A stretch of 31,943 nt of DNA from Clostridia bacterium (GTDB lineage: Bacteria > Bacillota > Clostridia > Lachnospirales > Lachnospiraceae): the NCBI GenBank assembly GCA_026000945.1, contig BNZI01000009.1:1-31943 (forward strand). The letters are read 5' to 3'. A model generated the notes under the pieces. That model was given only the letters and a program-made list of their open reading frames with translations, searched no databases and had not been told where the DNA came from. Numbering within the stretch: position 1 is the stretch's first letter; each line of letters starts with the position of its first letter. This document shows, one piece after another, positions 1 to 8,560 of the stretch. The position numbers and the translations under genes are program-made.

Positions 1-2
1 CA

Positions 3-3000
3 ATTTTAGGCGTAGAAGATGAAACTTTATCTATTTTTGAAGAAGGTAACCGGTTTTTTTCAACGGAGGAAGAAGCTTTATGCAAAACCGGTGCGCAGGG
101 AATGTTGCGCATTTATGATTTACCGCTAGGAAAATATCGTTTTACAGAGCTGCCTGTAGAAAAAAATGCAGGCTATACTTTAGTACAAAAAGAAATAGAA
201 ATTGTTGCTAAAGATGATGGCTTAGCTTCGGCTGATTATTTATTGCAAGGTTATCCGAGTGCTTTAAATGAGGAGAAAAATTTAGTCAATGTGATTGAAG
301 AAGATGTGATCAATCACCGTCAAAGGCAAGAAATTACTTTAGTCAAAAAAGATGAACAGAGTAAACAAACGATTCCTAGTGTCAACACAGTAGTAAAAAT
401 TTTCTATTTGGGTGTAGATGCTTCGGAAGAAAATGCGCTTTGCCTCATTTGTCAGAAAAAGTTAAAGGAACATGCGAATCAATATATTCCTAATCCTTCG
501 ATGAGTGCCGCAGGATCTGAAAAGCAATATTTATTTTTTACGAATCAATATGGAAAAATTAATCTGCCCTTTATACTTCCTAAAGGCCAGTATCGGATAG
601 AGGAAGTATATGCACCAGATGGCTATATCAAAGGTTATGGGGAAGAAATGTTAGCGGAGTATTTTTTTGTGGTTGGCGAAGAAGAGCAGAATATTCAAGT
701 AGAAATTTTAGACCGAGCAATTCAAGGAAAAATTCGGGTGGAAAAAACCGGAGAAGTCTTTGTGGGCACAAAACAGCAAAATAGCGAATATGGCGTTATA
801 TCGCAAGTAATCAAAGAACAACAAGCCTTAGAAAATATTTCTTTTGATGTATTTGCAGCGGATCATATCACTTATGCGGATGCTTCAGCTTTTGCTATGG
901 CAGTGACAAAAGATGGGGAATATTTATTTCCGATAGGGGATGAGCAAATTTTACAAGCGCAAAAAGAGGGAGAAAAAGTTTCTTCTATAACTTTGTCTTC
1001 TGATCGTGTATTGACACAGACTTATCGTATACAAGAAAAAGAGGGAAAAATTTCTGCTCAAGAGCTTTTGTATCATTTGCAGTCTAAAGAAAAAATACCT
1101 GTCTTTGATGAGGTAGAATACATCCAAGAAATACAGGATACCTCATATGGTAATTATACGGAAAAAGTTCTGTACCGTTTTGTTTTATCTTGGAGAGAAG
1201 GAGATAAAGCCTTTGTCAATATCGAATGGGACAAGGATACAATTTTTCAAGAATATACGGGATATTTTCCCTTTAGCTCTTCTCCTTTCGTCTATTATCA
1301 GTTTGAAGATGGGGCAGGCAGTAAGATCGTCAATGATGAAACTTTTGCCGATGGAAGCTATGTCCGATTCATGGATATTTCTGAAGAAACAGAAAGACTT
1401 TCAACAAAGCTTTATGAAATTGTTCAAGCAGATTTAGAGGAAAGGCCAGATTTGCCAGAGGGTTTTGTGTGGGAAGAAAGCAATTTAGATCGGCAATATT
1501 TTATCGAAAGTAAAGAAGAACAATTGGATACAGATGGCGATGGGATAGCAGACCAGAAACAATTTCAGATTTATGTTTATAACCCACAAGGGGAAAAATG
1601 CTTTATTCCCTGTGATGAGTGGGGAAATATTTATCAAAAGAGAAGTGAAAAAGGAAGCGTATCTTTGTTGATTGATGAAGAAAATGCAGGTTCCTTTTCC
1701 TTTGTGGAATTTAATCAAACGGCAGAAGATGAGCAAGCTTTTTTCTGGGAAATTCTTTTAAACGAAGAAAAATTTGTTTTACAAAGTAATAGGGAAAGCC
1801 AAGAATCTTTCACTTTATCTGCTCATCCACAAGAATGGGAAATTCATTTGGAAGATAAAAGTACAGTGCAATATAGCCAGCAAGGCGCATGGAATAAAAT
1901 TGAACTTTATTTTCCGACTAAAGAATCCTTACCAAAAATATTTCAAGGATATCAAGAAAATGCTGGTCGAGTAATTCCAGAAGAAGAAATTGACTACACA
2001 AAAGAAATAGCAAAAAATGAATTTCAATGGTTAAACGATGACTTTTTCTTACAATGTAGCCCTTTGGAGGAAGGATATCAAATTCTTTGCTGGCAGAAAA
2101 ATCAAAATACGGACTCGAGTTTTGTGTTTCTTTTTCCGGATGAAAGTATTTTATGGTCACGGGCAGAGACAAAAGAAGAAGAAATGCTCGTTGATTTTTA
2201 TTTTCAGCAGCCAGGGAAAAGTTTGGCAGCAGTAAAAGGAGAAAAAGTAGATACTATTGTGACCAATGCAGAAGGAATAGGGCTTTCTCGTGCTTTACCT
2301 TTGGGAACGTATCTCATCAAAGAAAACTTTACGCATTTGCCAGACGATTCAAAACCCGGAAATCATGCGGGTATAGTTGCTTCTACACAGGAATATTTTG
2401 TTACGCTTAGTAGCGCAGGACAGGAAATCCCTATTGTAACGGAAAAGTTAGCCATCAAAAACTATGCAGTAGATGTTTCTCTTTTATTGGAAAAAACTTT
2501 TGAACAAGAAAAGCTTTTGCAGAGCAAAGAGGGGGTAGTGTTTGGCATCTTTTCAGCAGAAGAACAAGTGTTTGCACATAAACCGAAAGAAAGTGTAGTG
2601 AGTAGTGATCGCTTCAAAAAAGATGATTTGCTTGCTATTTGTACGACAGATCAAGCGGGAAAAATCAAGCAAAAGATTACTTTACCTTTTGGTTTGTATT
2701 ACGTAAAAGAAATTTCTACCTTTACAGGCTATCAATTAGATCAACATAAATATTTCTTTTCCTTACAAGAAAATGAATATACTGAAAAAGAAATGCAAAG
2801 TTCTTTTGTGTTTTCTTCAGATTCTTTGTGGTCAGCGATAAAGAAAGAGGATATTTTTGTAGAAAATCCCAATGGTCAGGAAAGCTTTCTCTTTCATTAT
2901 GATCAAGGAAAAAACAAAGTAGAGTTAAAAATCCAGAATAATATAAGCAAGCAAAGTGAAAGTATAGACTTGACAAAAGGAAGCTTTGGTAGTCAAAGGA

Positions 3001-3527
3001 GTTCTATAGGTTCTTTATTTTTCTGGGATTTCCAAAAAAATAATTTATCCGTAGAAATATTTTGCACAGGAAGAGGTAAATTGGACAGGCCTATACAGCA
3101 AAACTTTCAAATCACAAAAACAGTTCTTTTTGGCAGAGTGAGCGCAGAAGACAGTTCATTTTTGCTTGTCATCAATCCCAATTCAGAAAATTCTACCATT
3201 CCAGAGCCAATTCTTAATCAAAAAATCCCAAAAACATCAAAACCAAAAGGACCTGAACCAGAAACAGTGGACATCCCTCCGACAGAAATCTTTCCAGAAG
3301 AAGAGAAAGAAAAAGAGAGTGAAACTTCTCCTGATTTGCCAAAGGAACCAATAGACGGAATACTTACGCCGATTTATACGCCGAGTGATCCAGAAGATTC
3401 TGTGATCGTCAACCAACAAGTCCCAAAAACCGAAGATCAAAATATTCAAAATTTACGGATGCTTATCCTGTATTCCTTTTTGATCTGTTTTGTTCTGTCG
3501 AAATTTCGTAGACGAATAAAATGGTAG
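3..3527 (+). CDS. Cna-B/SpaA-like cell-wall-anchored surface protein (5' truncated by window edge)
   Basis: The frame is open from the left edge, so the N-terminus and any signal peptide lie outside the window; the Met at 102 is internal. The visible part is about 1,174 residues. Several segments have the look of Cna-B/SpaA prealbumin-like domains: a Gly-x-Tyr turn, then a Glu and an aromatic/Gly-Tyr motif (LPLGKYRFTEL, LPKGQYRIEEVYAPDGY, LPLGTYLIKE, LPFGLYYVKE), followed by alternating beta-like strands. A Pro/Glu/Lys-rich spacer leads to a C-terminal sorting-like signal: VPKTED, a hydrophobic segment (LRMLILYSFLICFVLSKF) and a basic tail RRRIKW. Proteins of this type are sortase substrates, pilins or adhesins at the cell surface. 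The sorting motif is non-canonical, with Glu where Gly is usual. The ligand is unknown. The next gene is over 1 kb away, so it appears to end its transcription unit. Confidence 0.8.
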   Translation: MLGVEDETLSIFEEGNRFFSTEEEALCKTGAQGMLRIYDLPLGKYRFTELPVEKNAGYTLVQKEIEIVAKDDGLASADYLLQGYPSALNEEKNLVNVIEEDVINHRQRQEITLVKKDEQSKQTIPSVNTVVKIFYLGVDASEENALCLICQKKLKEHANQYIPNPSMSAAGSEKQYLFFTNQYGKINLPFILPKGQYRIEEVYAPDGYIKGYGEEMLAEYFFVVGEEEQNIQVEILDRAIQGKIRVEKTGEVFVGTKQQNSEYGVISQVIKEQQALENISFDVFAADHITYADASAFAMAVTKDGEYLFPIGDEQILQAQKEGEKVSSITLSSDRVLTQTYRIQEKEGKISAQELLYHLQSKEKIPVFDEVEYIQEIQDTSYGNYTEKVLYRFVLSWREGDKAFVNIEWDKDTIFQEYTGYFPFSSSPFVYYQFEDGAGSKIVNDETFADGSYVRFMDISEETERLSTKLYEIVQADLEERPDLPEGFVWEESNLDRQYFIESKEEQLDTDGDGIADQKQFQIYVYNPQGEKCFIPCDEWGNIYQKRSEKGSVSLLIDEENAGSFSFVEFNQTAEDEQAFFWEILLNEEKFVLQSNRESQESFTLSAHPQEWEIHLEDKSTVQYSQQGAWNKIELYFPTKESLPKIFQGYQENAGRVIPEEEIDYTKEIAKNEFQWLNDDFFLQCSPLEEGYQILCWQKNQNTDSSFVFLFPDESILWSRAETKEEEMLVDFYFQQPGKSLAAVKGEKVDTIVTNAEGIGLSRALPLGTYLIKENFTHLPDDSKPGNHAGIVASTQEYFVTLSSAGQEIPIVTEKLAIKNYAVDVSLLLEKTFEQEKLLQSKEGVVFGIFSAEEQVFAHKPKESVVSSDRFKKDDLLAICTTDQAGKIKQKITLPFGLYYVKEISTFTGYQLDQHKYFFSLQENEYTEKEMQSSFVFSSDSLWSAIKKEDIFVENPNGQESFLFHYDQGKNKVELKIQNNISKQSESIDLTKGSFGSQRSSIGSLFFWDFQKNNLSVEIFCTGRGKLDRPIQQNFQITKTVLFGRVSAEDSSFLLVINPNSENSTIPEPILNQKIPKTSKPKGPEPETVDIPPTEIFPEEEKEKESETSPDLPKEPIDGILTPIYTPSDPEDSVIVNQQVPKTEDQNIQNLRMLILYSFLICFVLSKFRRRIKW

Positions 3528-3694
3528 GGAAAATATGCCGTCCCGACCCTGCCGAAATGCATTAAAATAAGACTTGTAGGGGCTGGTTAGAATGGTAGAG
3601 GGCAATCCTAGCACCGTCGAAATGAGTCAAGATAGACCTATAGGAATAGACAATGTATACTTGTCAGAATGCATTAAGAACACATGAGAATTTT

Positions 3695-4017
3695 AAGGGC
3701 GTGTTCAACACTACCCGAAATGCCTAGTAGATTTTCCGTCCATCAAGGCAAATTTTTGTAGGCATATGGTGCGCAGCTCAAGAAAATGAAGAGCTTGTTT
3801 CGTATTTTCTTCACAAGGAGAATGTTGTGTATAGTTTTTTTCCTACATGAAGAGGTAACGCAGAAATACTGAAAGTATTTCAAGGAGTTAAGGCACTATA
3901 GGAGGGGAAATAGATCAATATTCTCCTGCAAGTGAGATACGAAACAAGCGCTAAACGCAGACCAGCACAAAATATACCAAAAGATAGACGCTACTCAGTG
4001 CTGTGAACACGTTCTAA
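3695..4017 (-). repeat. MITE-like repeat, copy 1 (inverted relative to copies 2 and 3)
   Basis: The ends are imperfect inverted repeats (GGGCGTGTTCA at the left, TGAACACGTTC at the right), each bounded by TA. The right-end words CCAGCACAAAATATACC and the left-end words AGGCAAATTTTTG recur in reverse complement at the matching ends of the repeats at 21667 and 23821. It has no coding capacity. TA boundaries are typical of Tc1/mariner-IS630-type MITEs, but that assignment is inference. Confidence 0.75.
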
Positions 4018-4476
4018 TAGGGGCTTACAATGCGACCTCTTAGATATGGCGCAAAACATTCTCCGAATGATTTGCTGATTGTGATATGCTAATATCAAAT
4101 GATGTTCATCAGAGTGTCAAAGTCAATTCATGTCGAACGTATGGCTAGTCAGTACACACTTCTGCGGTTTTCCAACATTTTGTGTTGATAATATTACAAA
4201 AAAATTAAGGATAGAATTAAATCGTTAATAAAATTGTCCGTGGATTTTTTTTGAGACTTAGTTTAGAATAAATGACATGAGAATGAAAATCTTGTAAATA
4301 ACAAACGAAATTAATCAGATTATCACTTAATTTGAATATTCAAAGATTCGATAATATATTCAAAGAGAGAAAATAGATAGTGATTCTGAAATTTCACCAA
4401 AAGACAAGAAAACAGATTTTCTTCTTGCATTTTAACACAACTCAGTCAGAATTTTCCTGTTTCAATTCCAACACGC

Positions 4477-4551
4477 AATGAGGTGTATGGAAGTCTTAGG
4501 CGGGAAGAAGAATTGCAAAGAACTGTAGGACATACGGGGATAGCTTGTTGA
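4477..4551 (+). pseudogene. TnpB (IS200/IS605 OrfB) C-terminal remnant
   Basis: A 24-codon open stretch ends RTVGHTGIAC-stop. This resembles the C-terminal TVGHT-type tail of IS605-family TnpB proteins and is closely matched by two other scars in this window (14020 region, TVGHMEIYAW; 28078 region, TVGHTELAW). Nothing upstream resembles the RuvC or zinc-ribbon parts, so only the element's 3' tip remains. The short length limits certainty. Confidence 0.45.
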
Positions 4552-4668
4552 CGCTGCTTATATTGGTGATCTTTAGCAAAAAATTCTCATTTCATTATTG
4601 TAACATGAAGATGAAATAGAGGAGTATGTCACACGATTTTTTCGACCATATCAAAAGGAGATTTAAGA

Positions 4669-7308
4669 ATGAAAAAAGAAACAAAATTAAAAGCAATTTT
4701 AGGTGCTGCAGCAGTCATGACTTTAGGGGCAAGTCTTTCTTCCTTTGCAGCAGTAACCGGTTGGGTACAAGAAGGTGCAAGTTGGTATTATTATGACGGA
4801 GACACAGCCGTAGAGAACGAATGGCGTCAAGGAGCAAACGGCAAGTGGTATTACTTAGGAGAGAGTGGTCAAATGATCTATTCTCAAATGATTGATGAAA
4901 CATATTATGTAGACAGCTGGGGCGAAAGAGTGAGCAATCAATGGAGAAAATTGCCTTCCATCTCTGCAAGTGATGACTTAAGCTGGTATTATTTTGGCTC
5001 TGATGGAAAAGTAATCAAAGACAAAGTTGCTACGATTAACGGAAAAATCTATAGCTTTATTGACACCGGTGAAATGGAATATGATTGGGTAGGCGATTAC
5101 TATCATAGTCACAAAGAAGACGGTGCAAGAGTAAATAATGGTTGGGCAAAATTGACTGATGATGAAGGCGAAACCGATTGGTATTATTTTGATGCAAATG
5201 GTAAGAGTGTTAAATCTAAAACCAAAACAATCAATCAAAAAACTTATGTTTTTGATGATGAAGGAAGAATGCTTTATGGTTGGGTAGATAAAGATTCCTA
5301 CACTGCATATGAAGAAGCAATTACCCTTACAGATAGAACAGATATTGTTTTTGCTGGCGGAAAAGATGATGGTGCAGTAAAAAAATCTGCATGGATTAAA
5401 GAATATGCTCCAGAAGATGACAGCGAAGATGAAAAATTCTGGTACTATATGGATACTAAGGGAAATCCTTATGTAGGTGATGGAACAGCAAAAAATAGTA
5501 TTAAAGGTATTTCTAGTAAGCAGTATGGATTTAATAGCCAAGGTCAAATGCTTTATGGTTTGGTACGTTTAACTGCAGATACAGCAACTATGGACTTGTT
5601 TGATCAAGCTAATCCTACTGGTACAGCAAGATATTACTTTGGCGCAGAAAGCGATGGCTCTTTAAAAACAGGTAGAATCGCTAAAGTAGAAGCTGAAGAT
5701 GGCGAAACAGCAACGATGTATTTCTTTAAAACTGGATCAGTACCGAAAAAAGGTCATGGTATTACAGGAGATGCAGACGGTTACCTTTATGTGGATGGTG
5801 TTTTAGCTAAAGTCGAAGATGGCGGAATAGTTAAATTCGATGATGAGACATTTTATCTTGTTAGTTCTACAGGAAAATCAGGAAAATTAAGAAAAAGTAC
5901 TACAGCAATCATTGATGATGTAAAATATAAAACAGACAAAAATGGACAAATCATAGCAGCTTGGCCAAAGAACACCACAGAGCCAACAAGTGAAGATGAT
6001 AAGAAAGATTCTCTTAATACAATCAAAGATTTTGAAGATGCGAAGACGATTGCTGAATTAGATGATAAGACTGGAGACGATGTAACAGGTTCTGCTTCAT
6101 CTAAAGAAGAAGCTAGCAAAGTATTAGAAACAGCAAGCTCAGCATTGTCATCAGCTGAAGCAGTTGTATCTGAAGCAGAGTCAGCACTTGAATCAGCAAA
6201 AGCAGCAACAGAATCAGCGGCTTCTGATGTATCTAGCGCAGACGCAGCACTTGAATCTGCAAAAGCATCAGCTAGTGCAGTAGAAGCATCAGCTAGCGCA
6301 GTAGAAGCAGCAGCAACAGAAGCAGCAACAAAAGTATCAGAAGCAGAGTCAGCAGCAGCAGCAGCAGCAACAAAAGTATCAGAAGCAGAAGCAGCAGCTA
6401 CAGAAGCAGCAACAAAAGTATCAGAAGCAGAGTCAGCAGCTACAGCAGCAGCAACAAAAGTGGCAGATGCAGAAGCAGCAGCAGCTACAGCAGCTACAGA
6501 ACTTGCAGATGCAGAAGCAGCAGCAGCTACAGCAGCTACAGAACTTGCAGATGCAGAAGCAGCAGCAGCTACAGCAGCTACAGAACTTGCAGATGCAGAA
6601 GCAGCAGCAGCTACAGCAGCAGCAGATCTTGCAGCAGCAGAAGCAGCAGCAGCTACAGCAGCAGCAGATCTTGCAGCAGCAGAAGCAGCAGCAGCAGCAG
6701 ATCCGAGTGATACTGCACTAGCAGCAGCAGTAACCGCAGCACAGACAGCAAAAGATGCAGCAGATGCAGCAGTAACTACAGCACAGACAGCAAAAGATGC
6801 AGCAGATGCAGCAGTAGCTACAGCACAGACAACAAAGGATACAGCAGATGCAGCAGTAACTGCAGCACAGACAGCAAAGGATACAGCAGATGCAGCAGTA
6901 ACTGCAGCACAGACAGCAAAGGATACAGCAGATCAAGCAGTAACTGATGCAAAAGCAGATCAAACAGCAGCAGATCAAGCAGTAACTGATGCAAAAGCAG
7001 ATCAAGATACAGCAGATCAAGCAGTAACTGATGCAAAAGCAGATCAAGATACAGCAGATCAAGCAGTAACTGATGCAAAAGCAGATCAGGCTACAGCAGA
7101 TGCAGCAGTAGATGCTGCAAAAGCAGATCAAACAGCAGCAGATGCAGCAGTAACTGATGCACAGACAGCAAAAGATGCAGCAGACGCAGCGTTGAAGGCA
7201 GTAGCAGATGAAGTGACTAAAGCTGAAGAAGCAGCTGCAGCAGCTGAAGAAAAGAAAAAAGAAGTTGAAGAGAACATCAAAAAAGCAGAAGACACTTTAG
7301 CTCAATAA
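4669..7308 (+). CDS. Secreted cell-wall-binding-repeat protein with long Ala-rich coiled-coil tail
   Basis: 879 residues. The N-terminus is a signal peptide: MKKETK, a hydrophobic core AILGAAAVMTLGASL, and a cleavage-like SSFAA near residue 28. Residues about 30-450 hold repeats of the choline-binding/glucan-binding type (GWVQEGASWYYYDGD, NGKWYYLGESGQMI, DWYYFDANGK), which in known proteins fix the protein non-covalently to wall polymers. From about residue 478 to the end the chain is almost wholly Ala, Glu, Asp, Lys, Thr and Gln in 14-residue units (two heptads), expected to form a very long helical coiled coil; it ends in a charged segment EEKKKEVEENIKKAEDTLAQ. There is no enzymatic domain, membrane segment or sorting signal. 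The start is supported by AAAAGGAGAT seven bases upstream. A strong terminator follows. It is probably a surface or extracellular fibrous protein; the partner is unknown. Confidence 0.8.
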   Translation: MKKETKLKAILGAAAVMTLGASLSSFAAVTGWVQEGASWYYYDGDTAVENEWRQGANGKWYYLGESGQMIYSQMIDETYYVDSWGERVSNQWRKLPSISASDDLSWYYFGSDGKVIKDKVATINGKIYSFIDTGEMEYDWVGDYYHSHKEDGARVNNGWAKLTDDEGETDWYYFDANGKSVKSKTKTINQKTYVFDDEGRMLYGWVDKDSYTAYEEAITLTDRTDIVFAGGKDDGAVKKSAWIKEYAPEDDSEDEKFWYYMDTKGNPYVGDGTAKNSIKGISSKQYGFNSQGQMLYGLVRLTADTATMDLFDQANPTGTARYYFGAESDGSLKTGRIAKVEAEDGETATMYFFKTGSVPKKGHGITGDADGYLYVDGVLAKVEDGGIVKFDDETFYLVSSTGKSGKLRKSTTAIIDDVKYKTDKNGQIIAAWPKNTTEPTSEDDKKDSLNTIKDFEDAKTIAELDDKTGDDVTGSASSKEEASKVLETASSALSSAEAVVSEAESALESAKAATESAASDVSSADAALESAKASASAVEASASAVEAAATEAATKVSEAESAAAAAATKVSEAEAAATEAATKVSEAESAATAAATKVADAEAAAATAATELADAEAAAATAATELADAEAAAATAATELADAEAAAATAAADLAAAEAAAATAAADLAAAEAAAAADPSDTALAAAVTAAQTAKDAADAAVTTAQTAKDAADAAVATAQTTKDTADAAVTAAQTAKDTADAAVTAAQTAKDTADQAVTDAKADQTAADQAVTDAKADQDTADQAVTDAKADQDTADQAVTDAKADQATADAAVDAAKADQTAADAAVTDAQTAKDAADAALKAVADEVTKAEEAAAAAEEKKKEVEENIKKAEDTLAQ
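6463..7170 (+). repeat. Intragenic 42-bp tandem repeats encoding 14-residue coiled-coil units
   Basis: Five consecutive 42-bp units lie at 6463-6672, the first three identical, encoding ADAEAAAATAATEL and close variants. They are followed by 42-bp families encoding TAKDAADAAVTTAQ-like and KADQDTADQAVTDA-like units up to about 7170. The unit length is an exact multiple of codons, so gain or loss of a unit keeps the frame. GCA codons dominate. Near-identity of adjacent units points to recent expansion or gene conversion. Confidence 0.85.
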
Positions 7309-7352
7309 TTTCTAGATTCTTGGATAGTAATATAGATATCGTGTAATTAGTA

Positions 7353-7393
7353 AAAAGGATGGTATAAAGAAAATCTTTATACCATCCTTTTTT
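7353..7393 (+). terminator. Rho-independent terminator of the coiled-coil protein gene
   Basis: A near-perfect stem (AAAAGGATGGTATAAAGA with TCTTTATACCATCCTTTT) with a very short loop, followed by a T run at 7388-7393. It lies 45 bases past the stop codon. Confidence 0.9.
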
Positions 7394-7456
7394 ATGGTTT
7401 TATTTTATACAGATTTGCTTGCATGGATGAGTAGGGAAAAATATTTTCAAAAACTA

Positions 7457-7511
7457 TTGACAAATACTAACGGTACCGTTTATACTATAATTAGACGGTA
7501 CCGTTAGTATA
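7457..7511 (+). promoter_or_regulatory. Promoter with two palindromic operators upstream of the MarR gene
   Basis: A -35 TTGACA (7457-7462) is spaced 18 bases from a -10 TATACT (7481-7486). Two copies of an ACGGTACCGT palindrome overlap it: AACGGTACCGTT at 7469-7480, filling the spacer, and ACGGTACCGT at 7495-7504, near the expected transcription start. Flanks are symmetrical too (TACTAACGG on the left, CCGTTAGTA on the right). This arrangement is typical of MarR-type autorepression. Confidence 0.8.
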
Positions 7512-7537
7512 GTAAAATAAATTTTGGAGGTATTTTG

Positions 7538-8203
7538 ATGAACAACGAACTTTATGAAAGACTCACACGGCTGGGCTGGCTGTTGCACAGACAGCAAATG
7601 TATAGGTTTAACCATGGGGGTCATTTAGCAGATGCCACACGTGGCCAAGGCAGGATACTCGCCGCCCTGAAAATGCAGGATGGTATTTCTACAAAAGACT
7701 TATCTTATCTTTTAGGATTGGCGGTTTCTTCACTCAATGAGTTTCTATCAAAACTTGAAAAGGGCGGTTATATCACTCGTGAAGCGTCCGAGCAGGATAA
7801 GCGTATCATGTTGGTTAAACTGACTGAAAAAGGCAAAGCCCAGCAGGAGCAACCGGAAGAAACAAAGGACTTAGGTGATATCTTTACCTGTTTATCAGAC
7901 GAAGAACAAAAAGTGTTTGAAGATTATCTTGATCGGGTAATCACAGTATTAGAAAAACAAATTGGCATAGATGGTGATGCCGAAATGGAAAATTGGATGA
8001 AAGCGGCACGTAGTCGTATGGGTGGCGATATGTTTGATCGCTTTATGTCAATGCGCGGTGGTTTTGGTCGACTAGATAGACGAGGCTTAGCACCTAAAGA
8101 TATGCCCGGTGCAGAAAGGTTCTCGCCAGATTGCAATGGTCCAATGCCCAAAGGGCGCAGTCATACTCCGTGTGGAAGGAAGTCTAGACCCTCGGAGAAA
8201 TAA
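7538..8203 (+). CDS. MarR-family transcriptional regulator
   Basis: 221 residues from the ATG at 7538, which has GGAGG eight bases upstream; a TTG three bases earlier is less likely. Residues about 35-105 form a MarR winged helix-turn-helix: a helix (QGRILAALKMQDGIS), a recognition region (TKDLSYLLGLAVSSLNEFLSKLEKGGYITR), and a wing with the usual D-K-R-I/L pattern (EQDKRIMLVKLTEKG). The C-terminal 70 residues are an extension rich in Gly, Arg, Met and Pro that is not part of the core fold. Such proteins bind palindromic DNA as dimers and are often released by small hydrophobic or phenolic ligands. The two upstream palindromes suggest autorepression. It is followed by a terminator at 8297, so the RNA array and vWA gene downstream are not obviously in its operon. 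The MFS exporter at 11057 is a possible but unproven target. GC is somewhat higher than in the flanking genes, suggesting acquisition. Confidence 0.88.
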   Translation: MNNELYERLTRLGWLLHRQQMYRFNHGGHLADATRGQGRILAALKMQDGISTKDLSYLLGLAVSSLNEFLSKLEKGGYITREASEQDKRIMLVKLTEKGKAQQEQPEETKDLGDIFTCLSDEEQKVFEDYLDRVITVLEKQIGIDGDAEMENWMKAARSRMGGDMFDRFMSMRGGFGRLDRRGLAPKDMPGAERFSPDCNGPMPKGRSHTPCGRKSRPSEK

Positions 8204-8262
8204 ATCCTAAAATGAATTTTTGGAATACCATTTTGCTAAGTAACAGGAAGTGTTAGAACAAA

Positions 8263-8319
8263 CCCGCATGCCTACAGCAAACTGATCAAAGACCTATCCC
8301 GCATTGGATTACATGCGGG
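8263..8319 (+). ncRNA. Structured RNA unit 0, overlapping the marR terminator
   Basis: CCCGCATG (8263-8270) is a perfect complement of CATGCGGG (8312-8319). ACAGCAAA follows the 5' strand, as in the downstream units, with a small CAG/CTG hairpin. A second copy of CCCGCAT at 8298-8304 competes for the same 3' strand and forms a classic terminator with it. It may be a member of the array, or simply the terminator with a chance upstream repeat. Confidence 0.4.
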
Positions 8320-8327
8320 AATTTTTT
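8297..8327 (+). terminator. Rho-independent terminator after the MarR gene
   Basis: TCCCGCAT (8297-8304), an 8-base loop, ATGCGGGA (8313-8320), then ATTTTTT. The stem can alternatively pair with an identical CCCGCAT at 8263-8269. Confidence 0.8.
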
Positions 8328-8362
8328 ATGTACGACTTCGCAAGCACCTGTGGGGAGTGTTC

Positions 8363-8391
8363 TCGACTTTCTTTTCTATGCATGCTATACT
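8363..8391 (+). promoter_or_regulatory. Candidate promoter for the small-RNA array
   Basis: A -35-like TCGACT (8363-8368), 17-base spacer and -10 TATACT (8386-8391) would start transcription at about 8398, within a few bases of the first closing stem at 8401. The -10 is good and the -35 is weak. The position fits transcription of units A onward. Confidence 0.5.
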
Positions 8392-8400
8392 AATATGCAT

Positions 8401-8484
8401 AAAGCGCAGACAGCAAATAATCTGTAGGGCACTGGAGTGGCTGCGAGGCCGCCAGTGAAAGATGGGAAAAATCCCATGCGCTTT
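8401..8484 (+). ncRNA. Y-like/tRNA-like RNA unit A
   Basis: The closing stem AAAGCGCA (8401-8408) pairs with TGCGCTTT (8477-8484). Inside are three hairpins, giving a cloverleaf-like outline: ACAG/CTGT (8410-8413 with 8422-8425); CACTGG/CCAGTG (8430-8435 with 8452-8457), with an inner GGC/GCC; and TGGGA/TCCCA (8463-8467 with 8472-8476). The shared ACAGCAA motif lies just inside the 5' strand. Assignment to the Y RNA class rests on the neighbouring vWA/TROVE-like gene and is inference. Confidence 0.6.
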
Positions 8485-8491
8485 GGAAAGA

Positions 8492-8545
8492 AAAGCACAT
8501 ACAGCAATCTATTGGATATTCTGGTTCAAAACCCATATGTGCTTT
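8492..8545 (+). ncRNA. Y-like/tRNA-like RNA unit B
   Basis: A perfect 10-bp closing stem, AAAGCACATA (8492-8501) with TATGTGCTTT (8536-8545), followed by ACAGCAAT. The 3' half holds a T-arm-like element, TGG-TTCAAAAC-CCA (8522-8535). It is the shortest unit, at 54 bases. It starts seven bases after unit A ends. Confidence 0.6.
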
Positions 8546-8560
8546 GAAGTTTGATAAGCA

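Larger units (their letters stand above)
3528..4668. other. 1.1-kb intergenic region with mobile-element debris
   Basis: No convincing gene. It contains a MITE-like repeat (3695-4017) and a TnpB C-terminal scar (4477-4551), listed separately. The 3541-3690 stretch has short repeated words (GCCGAAATGCATTAA near 3551, variants near 3617 and 3665) and may be decayed repeat. Between 4018 and 4470 I see only AT-rich sequence without clear structure. The ribosome binding site AAAAGGAGAT at 4653-4662 belongs to the next gene. Confidence 0.6.

Noticed and set aside
4978..5547. 189-residue minus-strand open frame
   Set aside because: It lies wholly antisense to the wall-binding repeats of a well-supported gene; its composition is explained by the repeat codons.
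6718..7131. Cys/Ile/Leu-rich minus-strand frames
   Set aside because: They are the mirror of GCA-rich tandem repeats in the coiled-coil gene.
6463..7170. Regular repeats considered as a CRISPR array
   Set aside because: Units are contiguous, in frame, without unique spacers, and encode coiled-coil residues.
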